The position numbers were made by a program, and so were the translations under genes. Shown piece after piece: positions 15,651 through 22,916 of a stretch of 33,770 nucleotides of DNA. The notes beneath the pieces were generated by a model. That model was given only the letters and a program-made list of their open reading frames with translations, did not search any database and was not told the DNA's origin. The stretch comes from Candidatus Bathyarchaeota archaeon JdFR-07 (GTDB taxonomy: Archaea; Thermoproteota; Bathyarchaeia; Bathyarchaeales; Bathycorpusculaceae): assembly GCA_002010975.1 (NCBI GenBank), contig MTLU01000031.1, forward strand, positions 1-33,770, read 5' to 3'. How positions within the stretch are numbered: position 1 is the stretch's first letter; the number at the start of each line of letters is the position of its first letter.

Positions 15651-16398
15651 GGATCTCCATAAATATGCATTGATTCTTTGGCATCGCCATATCTGTGAAA
15701 CTATATGTGTTGTCATCAAAGTCCACAGGAGCATCTCTAATTAACACAACAGGGGTTATTTCGGCTGCTTCACCCATGATTAGATGGGCCGCGGAAGCTA
15801 AATCATCAGCAACAGCATGTCGCGTAACTGTTAAAGGTTTACCGTAAATGTCTTTGTTTGTTCTAAAATCTTTTATAGGCTTGAAGCCGGCAACAGCCAA
15901 AGCGAAACCAGTGGTGCCCATTCGAAGGGGAATTAAACCACTATCCACAACTAAAATTGCGATATTCTTGCCTGTTTTGTGTCTTATTTTGCTTCGAATT
16001 TCTTTCACGAACCCTTTAAGATTATGTGGCCAAAAAACCACATAGCCTTCTGGAGCGTTCTTATTGTCTATTCCTGCATTAGCAGTAAAAACCCCATCTT
16101 TCAATGTGAGTACAGCCTTTTCTACTCCACCATATATCTTATCTGATTCACGTAAAATTAGTTCTGCATATTCTGGTTCTAAAGAAAAATGTTTCGCTAG
16201 TTCTAGTGCTTTCTCTGAAGGTTTAACATTCTCTAGTTTAACCAAGCGTCCTTCAGCGTAAGCTATGATCTTCGAAGTCAAAGCTAAAATATCTTTATCT
16301 TCTAATTGTAAATTTTGTTTCTCTAGAGACTTAAGAATAACATTCACAACGTCATCGCCCGTTTTGATAATTTCTGTTTTGACCGCGTATAACTTCAA
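15619..16398 (-). CDS. cofE: Coenzyme F420-0:L-glutamate ligase
   Basis: 259 residues. It adds gamma-linked glutamates to F420-0 using GTP. Family blocks: an N-terminal VNVILKSLEKQNLQLEDKDI, ILALTSKIIAYAEGR, TANAGIDNKNAPEGYVV (the conserved NAGID-N signature), LVVDSGLIPLRMGTTGFALAVAGF with the GTP and metal site, and VADDLASAAHLIMGEA. It is a stand-alone CofE without the bacterial nitroreductase-type C-terminal domain. It implies F420 use by the organism. The start is a TTG at 16398; the upstream gene's last two glycine codons provide its ribosome binding site. Confidence 0.93.
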   Translation of the reverse strand: MKLYAVKTEIIKTGDDVVNVILKSLEKQNLQLEDKDILALTSKIIAYAEGRLVKLENVKPSEKALELAKHFSLEPEYAELILRESDKIYGGVEKAVLTLKDGVFTANAGIDNKNAPEGYVVFWPHNLKGFVKEIRSKIRHKTGKNIAILVVDSGLIPLRMGTTGFALAVAGFKPIKDFRTNKDIYGKPLTVTRHAVADDLASAAHLIMGEAAEITPVVLIRDAPVDFDDNTYSFTDMAMPKNQCIFMEILRGDDYSFSS

Positions 16399-16401
16399 CT
16401 T

Positions 16402-16686
16402 TTATCCTCCATGAATTACGGGTATCAAAAGTATTTCATCTCCTTCTTTCAATATGGTTTCCAATCCTTTAAGTACGCTGATTTCTTTTCCATTTACTAG
16501 AATCAAAGCGTTGGGTCTAGGGTCGTCAAGTTCAGGATCAATTAAAACTTTCTCCAGTTTGGGCAATTTTCTGCCGAGTTCCTTAAAAATTTCCTTTAGC
16601 ATAATATGACCTTTAATTTCAAGGGTTATTTTGTCTTTTTTAGAAAAGTTTCGAAAAGAACCAAGAAATTTTACAGTTATAACCAT
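16402..16686 (-). CDS. MoaD/ThiS-family ubiquitin-like protein with C-terminal Gly-Gly
   Basis: 94 residues with a beta-grasp pattern: VITVKFLGSFRNFSKK, a helix LKEIFKELGRKLPKLEKVL, NALILVNGKEISVLKG, LKEGDEILLIPVIHGG. It ends in Gly-Gly, the hallmark of sulfur carriers (MoaD, ThiS) and archaeal SAMP modifiers. The GDEI-LLIPVIHGG ending is closest to MoaD-like proteins. Whether it carries sulfur for molybdopterin or tRNA thiolation, or tags proteins, cannot be decided; no E1-like (MoeB/ThiF) enzyme is nearby. AGGAG ribosome binding site before the ATG at 16686. Its last codons form the ribosome binding site for cofE. Confidence 0.85.
   Translation of the reverse strand: MVITVKFLGSFRNFSKKDKITLEIKGHIMLKEIFKELGRKLPKLEKVLIDPELDDPRPNALILVNGKEISVLKGLETILKEGDEILLIPVIHGG
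16405..16410 (-). promoter_or_regulatory. Ribosome binding site of cofE formed by the Gly-Gly codons of the MoaD-like gene
   Basis: On the minus strand the MoaD-like gene ends CAT GGA GGA TAA. The GGAGGA that codes for the functional diglycine is also a near-perfect Shine-Dalgarno sequence, six bases before the TTG start of cofE. This supports the TTG start and translational coupling. Confidence 0.7.
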
Positions 16687-16704
16687 GTTAGTATTCTCCT
16701 ATTT

Positions 16705-18105
16705 TTACAAAACAACCATTACACAAACATCGTTGACGTTTGTTCCAGTTTGCCCGGTGAAAATCAAGTCTTCCATTTTTAAAAAAAAGTTGTAAGAATC
16801 ATTTTCAGCTAAATATTCTTCTGAAACTAAACCTCTCTTAGAAGCTCTCTCTAGGCTTTTCCCATCAATAATTGCTCCTGCGGCGTCTGTAGGCCCATCT
16901 ACTCCGTCAGTGCTCATAGCAGCTAAAACTGCTCCATTTATGCCTTTAATTTTTGGTATAGCCGCTAAAGCCAGTTCTTGATTTCTTCCTCCTATGCCTT
17001 TTCCGATGACTGTTACAGTTGTTTCTCCACCAGCAACTATTGCAGCAGGATTTCTAAGCGGATTTTGAGAAACATGTATTTCCTGAATTATTGATGCCAT
17101 CATAACCCCGACGTGTCTTGCTTCTCCTTCTAATGTTGTTGTTAACAAAAGAGTGTTTAGCCCCTTAGATTTTAGATAATTATAAGCTGCAAGACTAGCA
17201 GTTCTATTGTTTCCAACAACTACATTGAAAACTTTTCGAAAAATCGCGTCGTCTGGTTTAGGTGTTTCAGAAATGAGACCTTTCTCTCCATCAGAAAGGA
17301 CCTTTCTTACAGATGCTGGAGCTTTTTCCCATAGGCTGTATTTTTTCAGAACCCTTTTGGCATCTTTAAAGGTAGTCGAATCGGGAACTGTGGGACCTGA
17401 AGCAATAAACTCTAACGGGTCTCCGATAACATCGGAGAGGATAAGGTTCAAGATTGTGGCAGGGTAAGTTCTTTTTTAAGTTCTTTTTGCAAGCCAGCCT
17501 CCTTTGATGTTAGAGATATGTTTCCTCACAGTATTGATTTCGTTTATTGTAGCACCAGACTTAAGAAGCATATCTGTAATTTTCTTTTTGTCAGCTAACG
17601 AAATCCCCTCTCGTGGTAGGGGCATAAGACTTGAACCACCGCCTGAGATTAAACATATTACTAAATCATTTTCTTTTGCAGTCTCTACAAGATCGATAAT
17701 ACCTTGTGTTCCTTCTACGCCAGCCTTATCAGGAATAGGATGGCTGGCCTCATGAAGCTTTATAATTTCGGTTTTTGGAGTATATCCATACGGAACATTA
17801 ACGATACCGTCTTTTATGCGGCTGCCCAGAATTTGTTCTAGAGCCTCAGCCATTGAACCGCTTGCTTTGCCTCCACCTACCACATAGATGTTCTTAAAAT
17901 TGTTAAGTCTGAACATGTAATCCTCTACCAAAAGCTTCGAGTTTTTCAAAAGAATTTTTGACCTGATTATCTGTTTGGGATCTACAGCCTTCAAGGCATA
18001 TTCAAGACTCGAGAGAGCCAACATTCTGGCTTTTCTGTTAAGAGAGGTTTCACCATTTTCTATGAGAATTTCTTTGTTTTTTATGGCTGCCATGGGATGA
18101 TTCAT
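16705..18105 (-). pseudogene. Glycerate 2-kinase (MOFRL family), interrupted by an in-frame TAA
   Basis: One continuous frame codes for a full-length glycerate 2-kinase (about 460 residues) broken only by TAA at 17478-17476. The N-terminal part has VVGGGKASGSMAEALE, SHPIPD, LISGGGSSLMPLP and RKHISNIKGGWLAKRT. The rest resumes as KRTYPATILNLILSDVIGD, IASGPTVPD, GGETTVTVIGKGIGGRNQELAL and MSTDGVDGPTDAAGA. The stop lies in a perfect 12-bp tandem repeat; with one repeat copy the junction reads LAKRTYPATILNLILSDV, as in intact homologues. The intact enzyme makes 2-phosphoglycerate from D-glycerate and ATP. Divergent from the glyoxylate/hydroxypyruvate reductase gene. It could be a recent pseudogene, a switchable allele, or an assembly artefact. 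An internal TTG start at 17451 is unlikely to give activity. Confidence 0.85.
17465..17488 (+). repeat. Perfect 12-bp tandem duplication (2 copies) causing the stop codon
   Basis: The plus-strand unit TAAGTTCTTTTT occurs at 17465-17476 and again at 17477-17488 without a mismatch. Being a multiple of three it keeps the frame, but the junction of the copies creates TAA on the coding (minus) strand. Homopolymer runs in each copy make slippage plausible. Confidence 0.92.
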
Positions 18106-18112
18106 TGTAATT

Positions 18113-18133
18113 CACTTATTTGCTGCGTAAGTG
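18113..18133. promoter_or_regulatory. Inverted repeat between divergent glycerate kinase and reductase genes
   Basis: CACTTA and TAAGTG are separated by nine bases in the 81-bp divergent gap. It lies immediately upstream of the kinase ATG and could be an operator, or chance in AT-rich DNA. A GTTAATAAAG TATA-like element for the reductase is at 18146-18155, and a GGTGA ribosome binding site at 18176-18180. Confidence 0.3.
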
Positions 18134-18186
18134 TAATAAGTCAACGTTAATAAAGAATTTTGCAAGTTGAATTTCGGTGAATTTGC

Positions 18187-19191
18187 ATGCAAAAACCAAA
18201 AGTTTATGTAACACGTGAAATTCCAGAAAGAGGCTTAAAGATAATCAAGGAACGTTTTGAAACTGAAGTTTGGTCTGAATATGCTCCACCCCCAAAAAAT
18301 GTGATTATCGAGAAAGCTAGAAATGTGGACGCATTAGTTTCACTTTTATCTGACAAAATTGATGCCGAAGTTTTTGACGCTGCGCCAAAACTGAAAATAG
18401 TATCACAGTTAGCCGTAGGATTCGACAACATAGACGTCACAGAAGCCACAAAAAGGGGGATATACATAACTAACACTCCAGGCGTTCTTACCGAAACAAC
18501 AGCAGATTTTGCTTGGGCTTTGTTAATGGCCGTTGCGAGACGTGTTGTTGAAGCAGACAAATATGTGCGCACAGGACAGTGGAAGGTAGGTTGGCATCCT
18601 AGTATGCTTTTAGGTAGAGATATTTATGGAGCAACAATAGGCATAGTAGGTGCAGGGAGAATTGGACAAGCGGTAGCCAGAAGGGCTAAAGGTTTTAACA
18701 TGAAAATACTTTATTACGATGTTATTTCGAGAACAGAATTAGAGAAAGAATTAGGTGCAAAACGAGTAGATTTAGACACTCTTTTAAGAGAATCAGATTT
18801 TGTAAGCATTCATGTTCCATTAATGAAAGAGACTCATCACCTAATAAATGCTGAAAAGCTTAAACTTATGAAGAAAACAGCTTATCTAATAAACAATGCA
18901 CGTGGACCAGTGGTTGATGAGAAAGCATTATACGAGGCTTTAGAAGAGGGAAAAATTGCTGGTGCCGGGCTCGATGTTTTTGAAAAAGAACCAACACCCG
19001 CGGATAATCCTCTGCTTAAGCTAGACAATGTAGTTGTAGCTCCACACATTTCAAGTGCAAGCCATGAAACACGTTCCAAAATGGCCGAGATGGTTGCAGA
19101 AAATCTGGTGGCGTTTTTTGAAGGGCGACAACCACCTAATCTTGTAAACCCAGAAGTGATGAAAGTAAAACCTTTATCTAAAATTATCTAA
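18187..19191 (+). CDS. gyaR: Glyoxylate/hydroxypyruvate reductase (D-2-hydroxyacid dehydrogenase family)
   Basis: 334 residues, close in length and layout to archaeal glyoxylate reductases. The NAD(P)-binding loop GAGRIG is at residues 155-160. The catalytic set is intact: R239 (NARGP), E268 (FEKEP) and H287 (APHIS). LAVGFDNIDV near residue 76 and TPGVLTETTADFAWALL near 98 are characteristic of the glyoxylate/hydroxypyruvate branch. It reduces hydroxypyruvate to D-glycerate or glyoxylate to glycolate. GGTGA six bases before the ATG supports the start. It is divergent from the broken glycerate 2-kinase gene, which would use its product, and followed by an aminotransferase gene. 3-phosphoglycerate dehydrogenase is a less likely alternative: no ACT or ASB domain. 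Confidence 0.88.
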   Translation: MQKPKVYVTREIPERGLKIIKERFETEVWSEYAPPPKNVIIEKARNVDALVSLLSDKIDAEVFDAAPKLKIVSQLAVGFDNIDVTEATKRGIYITNTPGVLTETTADFAWALLMAVARRVVEADKYVRTGQWKVGWHPSMLLGRDIYGATIGIVGAGRIGQAVARRAKGFNMKILYYDVISRTELEKELGAKRVDLDTLLRESDFVSIHVPLMKETHHLINAEKLKLMKKTAYLINNARGPVVDEKALYEALEEGKIAGAGLDVFEKEPTPADNPLLKLDNVVVAPHISSASHETRSKMAEMVAENLVAFFEGRQPPNLVNPEVMKVKPLSKII

Positions 19192-19279
19192 CATAAATTT
19201 AAAATCAGTTGCACTGCAATAGTTAAATACTTCTTTTTTAAACCTTTTACATTCTACTCTGAGTTTGATGGTGATTTAA

Positions 19280-20452
19280 GTGAATTCCATCTATGCTGAT
19301 CGCATGAAAAATCTGGGAACCGAAACAGCCTTCGAAGTTCTTGCAAAGGCTAAAGCTCTTGAAAGGCAAGGCCGAGAGATCGTGCATTTAGAAATTGGTG
19401 AACCTGATTTTGATACTCCAGAAAACATTAAGAAAGCTGCTGTAAAAGCTCTCTATTCCGGTTACACACATTATACTCCTTCCGCCGGAATTCCAGAGTT
19501 GAGAGAAGCCATTGCAGAATACATTTCTAAAACTAGGGGAATAGAGGTTGATCCTGAAGAAGTTGTTATAACTCCGGGTGCAAAACCCATCATGTTTTTC
19601 AGTATTCTAGCATGTGTCAACACCGGGGAAGAAGTCCTTTATCCTAATCCAGGTTTTCCCATATACGAATCTGTAATAAATTTTGTTGGAGCTAAACCTG
19701 TGCCTATACCGCTTTTAGAAAAGAATGATTTTAGATTTGACACAGAGTACGTTAAAGAAAAAATAACAAAAAAGACTAAAATGATCATTTTAAATTCACC
19801 AGAAAACCCGACAGGCGGAGTGTTAACAAGGGAAGATTTGAAAACTATAGCTGATTGTGTCTCTAATAGAGATGACATCATCATATTGTCAGATGAAGTG
19901 TATAGCCGAATAATCTACGAGGGAGAACATGAAAGCATATCCTCACTTGAAGGAATGAGGGAAAAAACCATAATTCTTGATGGTTTTTCGAAAACCTATG
20001 CCATGACTGGGTGGAGGCTTGGATACGGTGTTATGCGGAAGGATTTAGCTCAAAAAATTGCACAGCTTATGACCAATTCAAACTCTTGTACTAATGCTTT
20101 TGTTCAAATGGCTGGAGTTGAAGCCTTAAAAGGTCCCCAAGACGAAGTTACTAAAATGGTAAAAGAATTCAAAAATCGAAGAGAAATAATAGTTTCAGGT
20201 TTAAATGAAATTAAAGGTATAACATGCAAAAAGCCTCGCGGAGCCTTCTATGTTTTTCCAAATATAGTTGAAACAGAGATGGACTGTCGTAAACTTTCTG
20301 ATTATCTGCTTAACGAGGCTGGAGTGGCCGTTTTGCCAGGAACGGCTTTCGGAAAATATGGCGAAGGCTATTTGCGTCTTTCTTTTGCCAACTCTGTAGA
20401 AAATATTAGGAAAGCTTTAGAGAGAATCTCAAAAGCTATAGAAAAAATGTGA
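19280..20452 (+). CDS. Class I/II PLP-dependent aminotransferase
   Basis: 390 residues, fold type I. Key points: LEIGEPDFDTP near residue 37, YTPSAGIPELREAIA, the NPTGG motif at about 176-180, Asp205 in LSDEVYS, the PLP lysine K238 in GFSKTYAMTGWRLGY, and the substrate carboxylate Arg in LRLSFANS near the C-terminus. It belongs with archaeal aspartate/alanine/broad-specificity aminotransferases; substrates are not readable from sequence. Beside a hydroxypyruvate reductase, a serine- or alanine-glyoxylate-type activity is plausible (inference). GTG start at 19280 with GGTGAT upstream; a TTAAATAC TATA-like box near 19223-19230 suggests its own promoter. Confidence 0.9.
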   Translation: MNSIYADRMKNLGTETAFEVLAKAKALERQGREIVHLEIGEPDFDTPENIKKAAVKALYSGYTHYTPSAGIPELREAIAEYISKTRGIEVDPEEVVITPGAKPIMFFSILACVNTGEEVLYPNPGFPIYESVINFVGAKPVPIPLLEKNDFRFDTEYVKEKITKKTKMIILNSPENPTGGVLTREDLKTIADCVSNRDDIIILSDEVYSRIIYEGEHESISSLEGMREKTIILDGFSKTYAMTGWRLGYGVMRKDLAQKIAQLMTNSNSCTNAFVQMAGVEALKGPQDEVTKMVKEFKNRREIIVSGLNEIKGITCKKPRGAFYVFPNIVETEMDCRKLSDYLLNEAGVAVLPGTAFGKYGEGYLRLSFANSVENIRKALERISKAIEKM

Positions 20453-20456
20453 TTCT

Positions 20457-20831
20457 TTAATCTTCTACTTTCTCCCCTGTCATAGTTGCAACTATATCTG
20501 ACGCTAACTGTACTAGAGCATCTGCTTTCTTAATTGCTTGCCTTCCATCTACATCACCCAATTGCGCCATTTGCTGAACCATCATCTCTATTTCCATTAA
20601 ACACCTTAAAACAGGATCTTTTACTGTTTGTGTTTGCTGTGCAACTTCTCTTATTATGTTTTCTATAAATGCAGGTTCTCCAAGACTGTAATAGATTGCG
20701 TTCCGCGCTTTCCGTATAGCCTCTAAGACCATACTTGGAGCCATGTAAGGCATTTTCCTTGCTGCTTCTAGCTCGGCTTTCGCTTCTCGCAAATATCTGA
20801 GCGCCCATCCCTTTCTATATGCGTCCATCAT
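20457..20831 (-). CDS. Conserved hypothetical alpha-helical protein
   Basis: 124 residues, not recognised with confidence. Almost entirely helical: residues 6-26 (YRKGWALRYLREAKAELEAARK), 32-50 (MVLEAIRKARNAIYYSLG), 54-72, then 77-95 and 100-118. The first two helices resemble the helix pair of HEPN-type nucleotidyltransferase-partner domains, but the RxxxxH RNase motif is absent and no MNT partner is nearby. There is no membrane segment. The start is an ATG at 20831 or the next codon. It ends 4 bp from the aminotransferase stop on the other strand and is the gene before (downstream of) eS17 on the minus strand. Confidence 0.6.
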   Translation of the reverse strand: MMDAYRKGWALRYLREAKAELEAARKMPYMAPSMVLEAIRKARNAIYYSLGEPAFIENIIREVAQQTQTVKDPVLRCLMEIEMMVQQMAQLGDVDGRQAIKKADALVQLASDIVATMTGEKVED

Positions 20832-20883
20832 GGTTCAACGATCCTTCATTGCAGCTTTTAATGACAGATAGAGTTTTAAAAGG

Positions 20884-21108
20884 TTATCCACTTTCTGTAT
20901 TTTTAACTTGTGAAGATGAAGGTTGCAATCTGGAAAAGACGTTTGTTATGTAACCTGCAATTTTATTCCTGACTTTAGGGGTTGACCCTCTAATAAGGGT
21001 TTGAACAATACGCTTGTTATGTTCAAAATCGTTTGAAAATTTGTCGGGAAAACGTCTAACAAGCTCTCTAGCTACGCGTTTAATATGTTCCGTTCGCACA
21101 CTTCCCAA
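20884..21108 (-). CDS. rps17e: Small-subunit ribosomal protein eS17
   Basis: 74 residues, the usual size of archaeal eS17. The N-terminus GSVRTEHIKRVARELVRRFP and the central NDFEHNKRIVQ, then KVRNKIAGYITNVFSRLQ, match the family (GRVRT...NDF..NK......RNKIAGY). It is archaea/eukaryote-specific. The start is a TTG at 21108 with GGTGG seven bases upstream; no in-frame ATG is available. The C-terminal tail is Ser/Gln-rich and variable, as in relatives. Confidence 0.9.
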   Translation of the reverse strand: MGSVRTEHIKRVARELVRRFPDKFSNDFEHNKRIVQTLIRGSTPKVRNKIAGYITNVFSRLQPSSSQVKNTESG

Positions 21109-21146
21109 GGTTATGCCACCAACTCTCTTCCAGTATCCCTGTCATC

Positions 21147-21166
21147 TTTCAGCATCATAGCTGAAA
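21147..21166. terminator. Short hairpin between TatD gene end and eS17 start
   Basis: TTTCAGC and GCTGAAA form a perfect 7-bp stem with a six-base loop in the 82-bp gap. It follows the TatD gene on the minus strand by about 25 bases. It could be a terminator or RNA-processing hairpin, but there is no long T-run behind it. Confidence 0.3.
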
Positions 21167-21190
21167 AGTAAACACTCATAGACAACAACA

Positions 21191-21970
21191 CTAATTTAAC
21201 TTTACTCCGAAAAAATTTTCAAAGTTCGTAACTATTTGCTCGGCGGCTTCGGAAGCATCCATCCCTTTAATTTTGGCAATAGCCTCGACAACTGTTGGGA
21301 TAAAGGCAGGAGTTGTTCTCTTCCCGTTAAAAGGCGATCTGAAAAAGCGTACAGGTCCATCAGTTTCTGTAAGTAGATTGGTTAACGGTACTCTCCTAAC
21401 AACCTCACGTATTCCATTAGAATAGAGGGTAGGTGCTCCTTCAGTAATATAATATCCGTTTTGAACAGCCTTCTTTAAAGCACTAATTGGGTTACTAAAC
21501 CAGTGTAGGAGGATTCGCTTAACGTTGTATGAGGGAAGCATTTCAACAATTTGCGCCGTTGTGCCACGGGAATGGATTATTACTGGCAGATCCAGTTTCT
21601 CAGCCAAATGCAACATTTCGTCAAAAACTTTTAGTTGTTTGCTCCATATGTCTTCATATTTGTAGTCTAACCCTATCTCTCCAATTGCAACAATGGAGCT
21701 GTTTTGCCCTTTCTTAGAAATTAAATCTAACATTTCTTGGAATTCGGTTTCTTCTAGGGAAATCACACTCCATGGATGTATGCCTATGGCAGCATAAACC
21801 ATACGAGGATATTGCTTGGCTAATTTTAAACTTCTAACACTTGTTTCCAAATTCATGGAGTTTGAAACTAAGGCTATTACATTGGAGTTTTTTGCTTCAT
21901 TTATAATTTCATCAATACAGTTGGCATATTCTTCATCTGACAAATGTATGTGAGCATCAACGAACCTCAT
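21191..21970 (-). CDS. tatD: TatD-family metal-dependent hydrolase (DNase)
   Basis: 259 residues, a TIM-barrel amidohydrolase-type fold. Metal ligands: FVDAHIHLSDEEY (H7 and H9), Glu in IGEIGLDYKYED, His in PVIIHSRGT, His in ILLHWFS, and the final Asp in LLTETDGPV. All positions are occupied. TatD proteins are 3'-5' DNA/RNA exonucleases linked to DNA repair or RNA quality control. One departure from the common family pattern is HSRGT where many have HSRDA. The gene has an ATG at 21970 with a GGTGACC just upstream. Divergent from the histone gene, 236 bp away. Confidence 0.87.
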   Translation of the reverse strand: MRFVDAHIHLSDEEYANCIDEIINEAKNSNVIALVSNSMNLETSVRSLKLAKQYPRMVYAAIGIHPWSVISLEETEFQEMLDLISKKGQNSSIVAIGEIGLDYKYEDIWSKQLKVFDEMLHLAEKLDLPVIIHSRGTTAQIVEMLPSYNVKRILLHWFSNPISALKKAVQNGYYITEGAPTLYSNGIREVVRRVPLTNLLTETDGPVRFFRSPFNGKRTTPAFIPTVVEAIAKIKGMDASEAAEQIVTNFENFFGVKLN

Positions 21971-22173
21971 TTGGTCACCACTTTGAGCATAAAACTACGA
22001 TTTTAGTTGCTTTTATGATTTCCTATCAAAATTAAGTAGACCATGGTTATGTTTAAATTAATGCGTCGGCCGGGCAGGAATTATTCAGATGTTATTTTAA
22101 ACGAATTTTGCTCTGTAAGACTAAATAAATAGGATTTTTGCCAGAAGAAAGATAATAAACGTTAAATATTGCT

Positions 22174-22200
22174 TTAAATAGAAAAAGAGGCTACGGAGTG
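22174..22200 (+). promoter_or_regulatory. TATA-like element and ribosome binding site of the histone gene
   Basis: TTTAAATA near 22173-22180 is a TATA candidate, and GGAGTG at 22195-22200 is a Shine-Dalgarno sequence exactly six bases before ATG 22207. The ribosome binding site decides the start: the longer GTG reading at 22198 would lie inside it. An alternative TATA-like run (GACTAAATAAATAG) lies at about 22120-22133. Confidence 0.5.
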
Positions 22201-22206
22201 GTCTTT

Positions 22207-22428
22207 ATGGCAGATTTGGAATTAGCTGTAGCTCCCATGCATAGAATTTGCAAAAAGGCAGGAGCTGAAAGAGTAAGCGAAGCTGCAGCGAAAGAATTAG
22301 CTAAGGCATTAGAGGAAATTGGCATAAAAATTGCCAAAGAGGCTTTAGATTTTGCGATGCATGCTGGAAGAAAAACAGTAAAGGCAGAGGACATAGAAAT
22401 CGCTTCGAAAAAAGTTATGGGCAAATAA
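22207..22428 (+). CDS. Archaeal histone
   Basis: 73 residues, a single histone-fold domain. It reads [34 protein letters not shown], then [18 protein letters not shown], the standard three-helix histone fold with the two DNA-binding loops (KKAGAERVS and GRKTVK). It binds and wraps DNA as dimers that can extend into multimers. Almost no tail is present at either end. The MHRIC variation at helix 1 is slightly unusual where many archaeal histones have a charged or Arg-Leu-Ile segment. Upstream is a 236-bp region divergent from tatD. Confidence 0.95.
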   Translation: MADLELAVAPMHRICKKAGAERVSEAAAKELAKALEEIGIKIAKEALDFAMHAGRKTVKAEDIEIASKKVMGK

Positions 22429-22546
22429 CTTTTTCACCAACCCTTTCTTTTTAATTTGCTTGTGTAAAGTTGAAATAGAATAGTATTTATGTAGTTAGAA
22501 AGGCTAAAAAACTACTTTGTAATTTCATTTATTGGAAGTGTTAAGC

Positions 22547-22870
22547 ATGGGCGGGAAAAAGAAACTTAGTTTAAAACAAATGGAGCGTATGCAAGCGAAA
22601 AGAGATGAAGAGGAAAGAAAGAAAAGAGAGAAAAAAGGATCAATGCTGAGAGAAAAGAAGCCATTAGGAATAGTCCCGCCAGATCCAAGAAATGAAAAAA
22701 TTGTTAGCGAATTAAAGAAAATGCCAGTGTTGACACCTTACACTGTAGCTTCCCATTTTAACATTAGAATAAGCACTGCAAAAGATTTTCTTGAACAATT
22801 AGAAGAGAATGGCATTATACAATTTGTTTCCGGAAATCATGATATAAAGATATACAAACCAAAGCAATAG
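22547..22870 (+). CDS. rps25e: Small-subunit ribosomal protein eS25
   Basis: 107 residues from ATG 22547, which GGAAGTG precedes by about six bases; the frame continues upstream to a TTG at 22532 that would overlap this site. The N-terminus is very basic and charged (GGKKKLSLKQMERMQAKRDEEERKKREKKG). The C-terminal part is a winged helix (MPVLTPYTVASHFNIRISTAKDFLEQLEENGIIQFVSGNH) characteristic of eS25. This protein occurs in TACK-type archaea and eukaryotes and is generally missing from euryarchaea, which informs the lineage call. Confidence 0.88.
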   Translation: MGGKKKLSLKQMERMQAKRDEEERKKREKKGSMLREKKPLGIVPPDPRNEKIVSELKKMPVLTPYTVASHFNIRISTAKDFLEQLEENGIIQFVSGNHDIKIYKPKQ

Positions 22871-22916
22871 CAAACTAGGATGACTGCTTAGTTTCTAAAA
22901 GGGGTTTTAAAGGCGA

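Noticed and set aside
17451-17453. TTG at 17453-17451 as a true start for a separate C-terminal glycerate kinase gene
   Set aside because: It falls within the conserved ATILNLILSDV strand, is in the same frame as the upstream half, and lacks a ribosome binding site; the one-gene-with-a-stop reading fits better.
17476-17478. Recoding of the TAA (pyrrolysine or selenocysteine)
   Set aside because: Pyrrolysine uses TAG and selenocysteine TGA; neither is expected at TAA, and the 12-bp duplication explains the stop fully.
21108-21166. C/D-box small RNA on the minus strand upstream of eS17
   Set aside because: ATGATG and CTGA occur but directly adjoin with no guide segment between them, so the box geometry is wrong.
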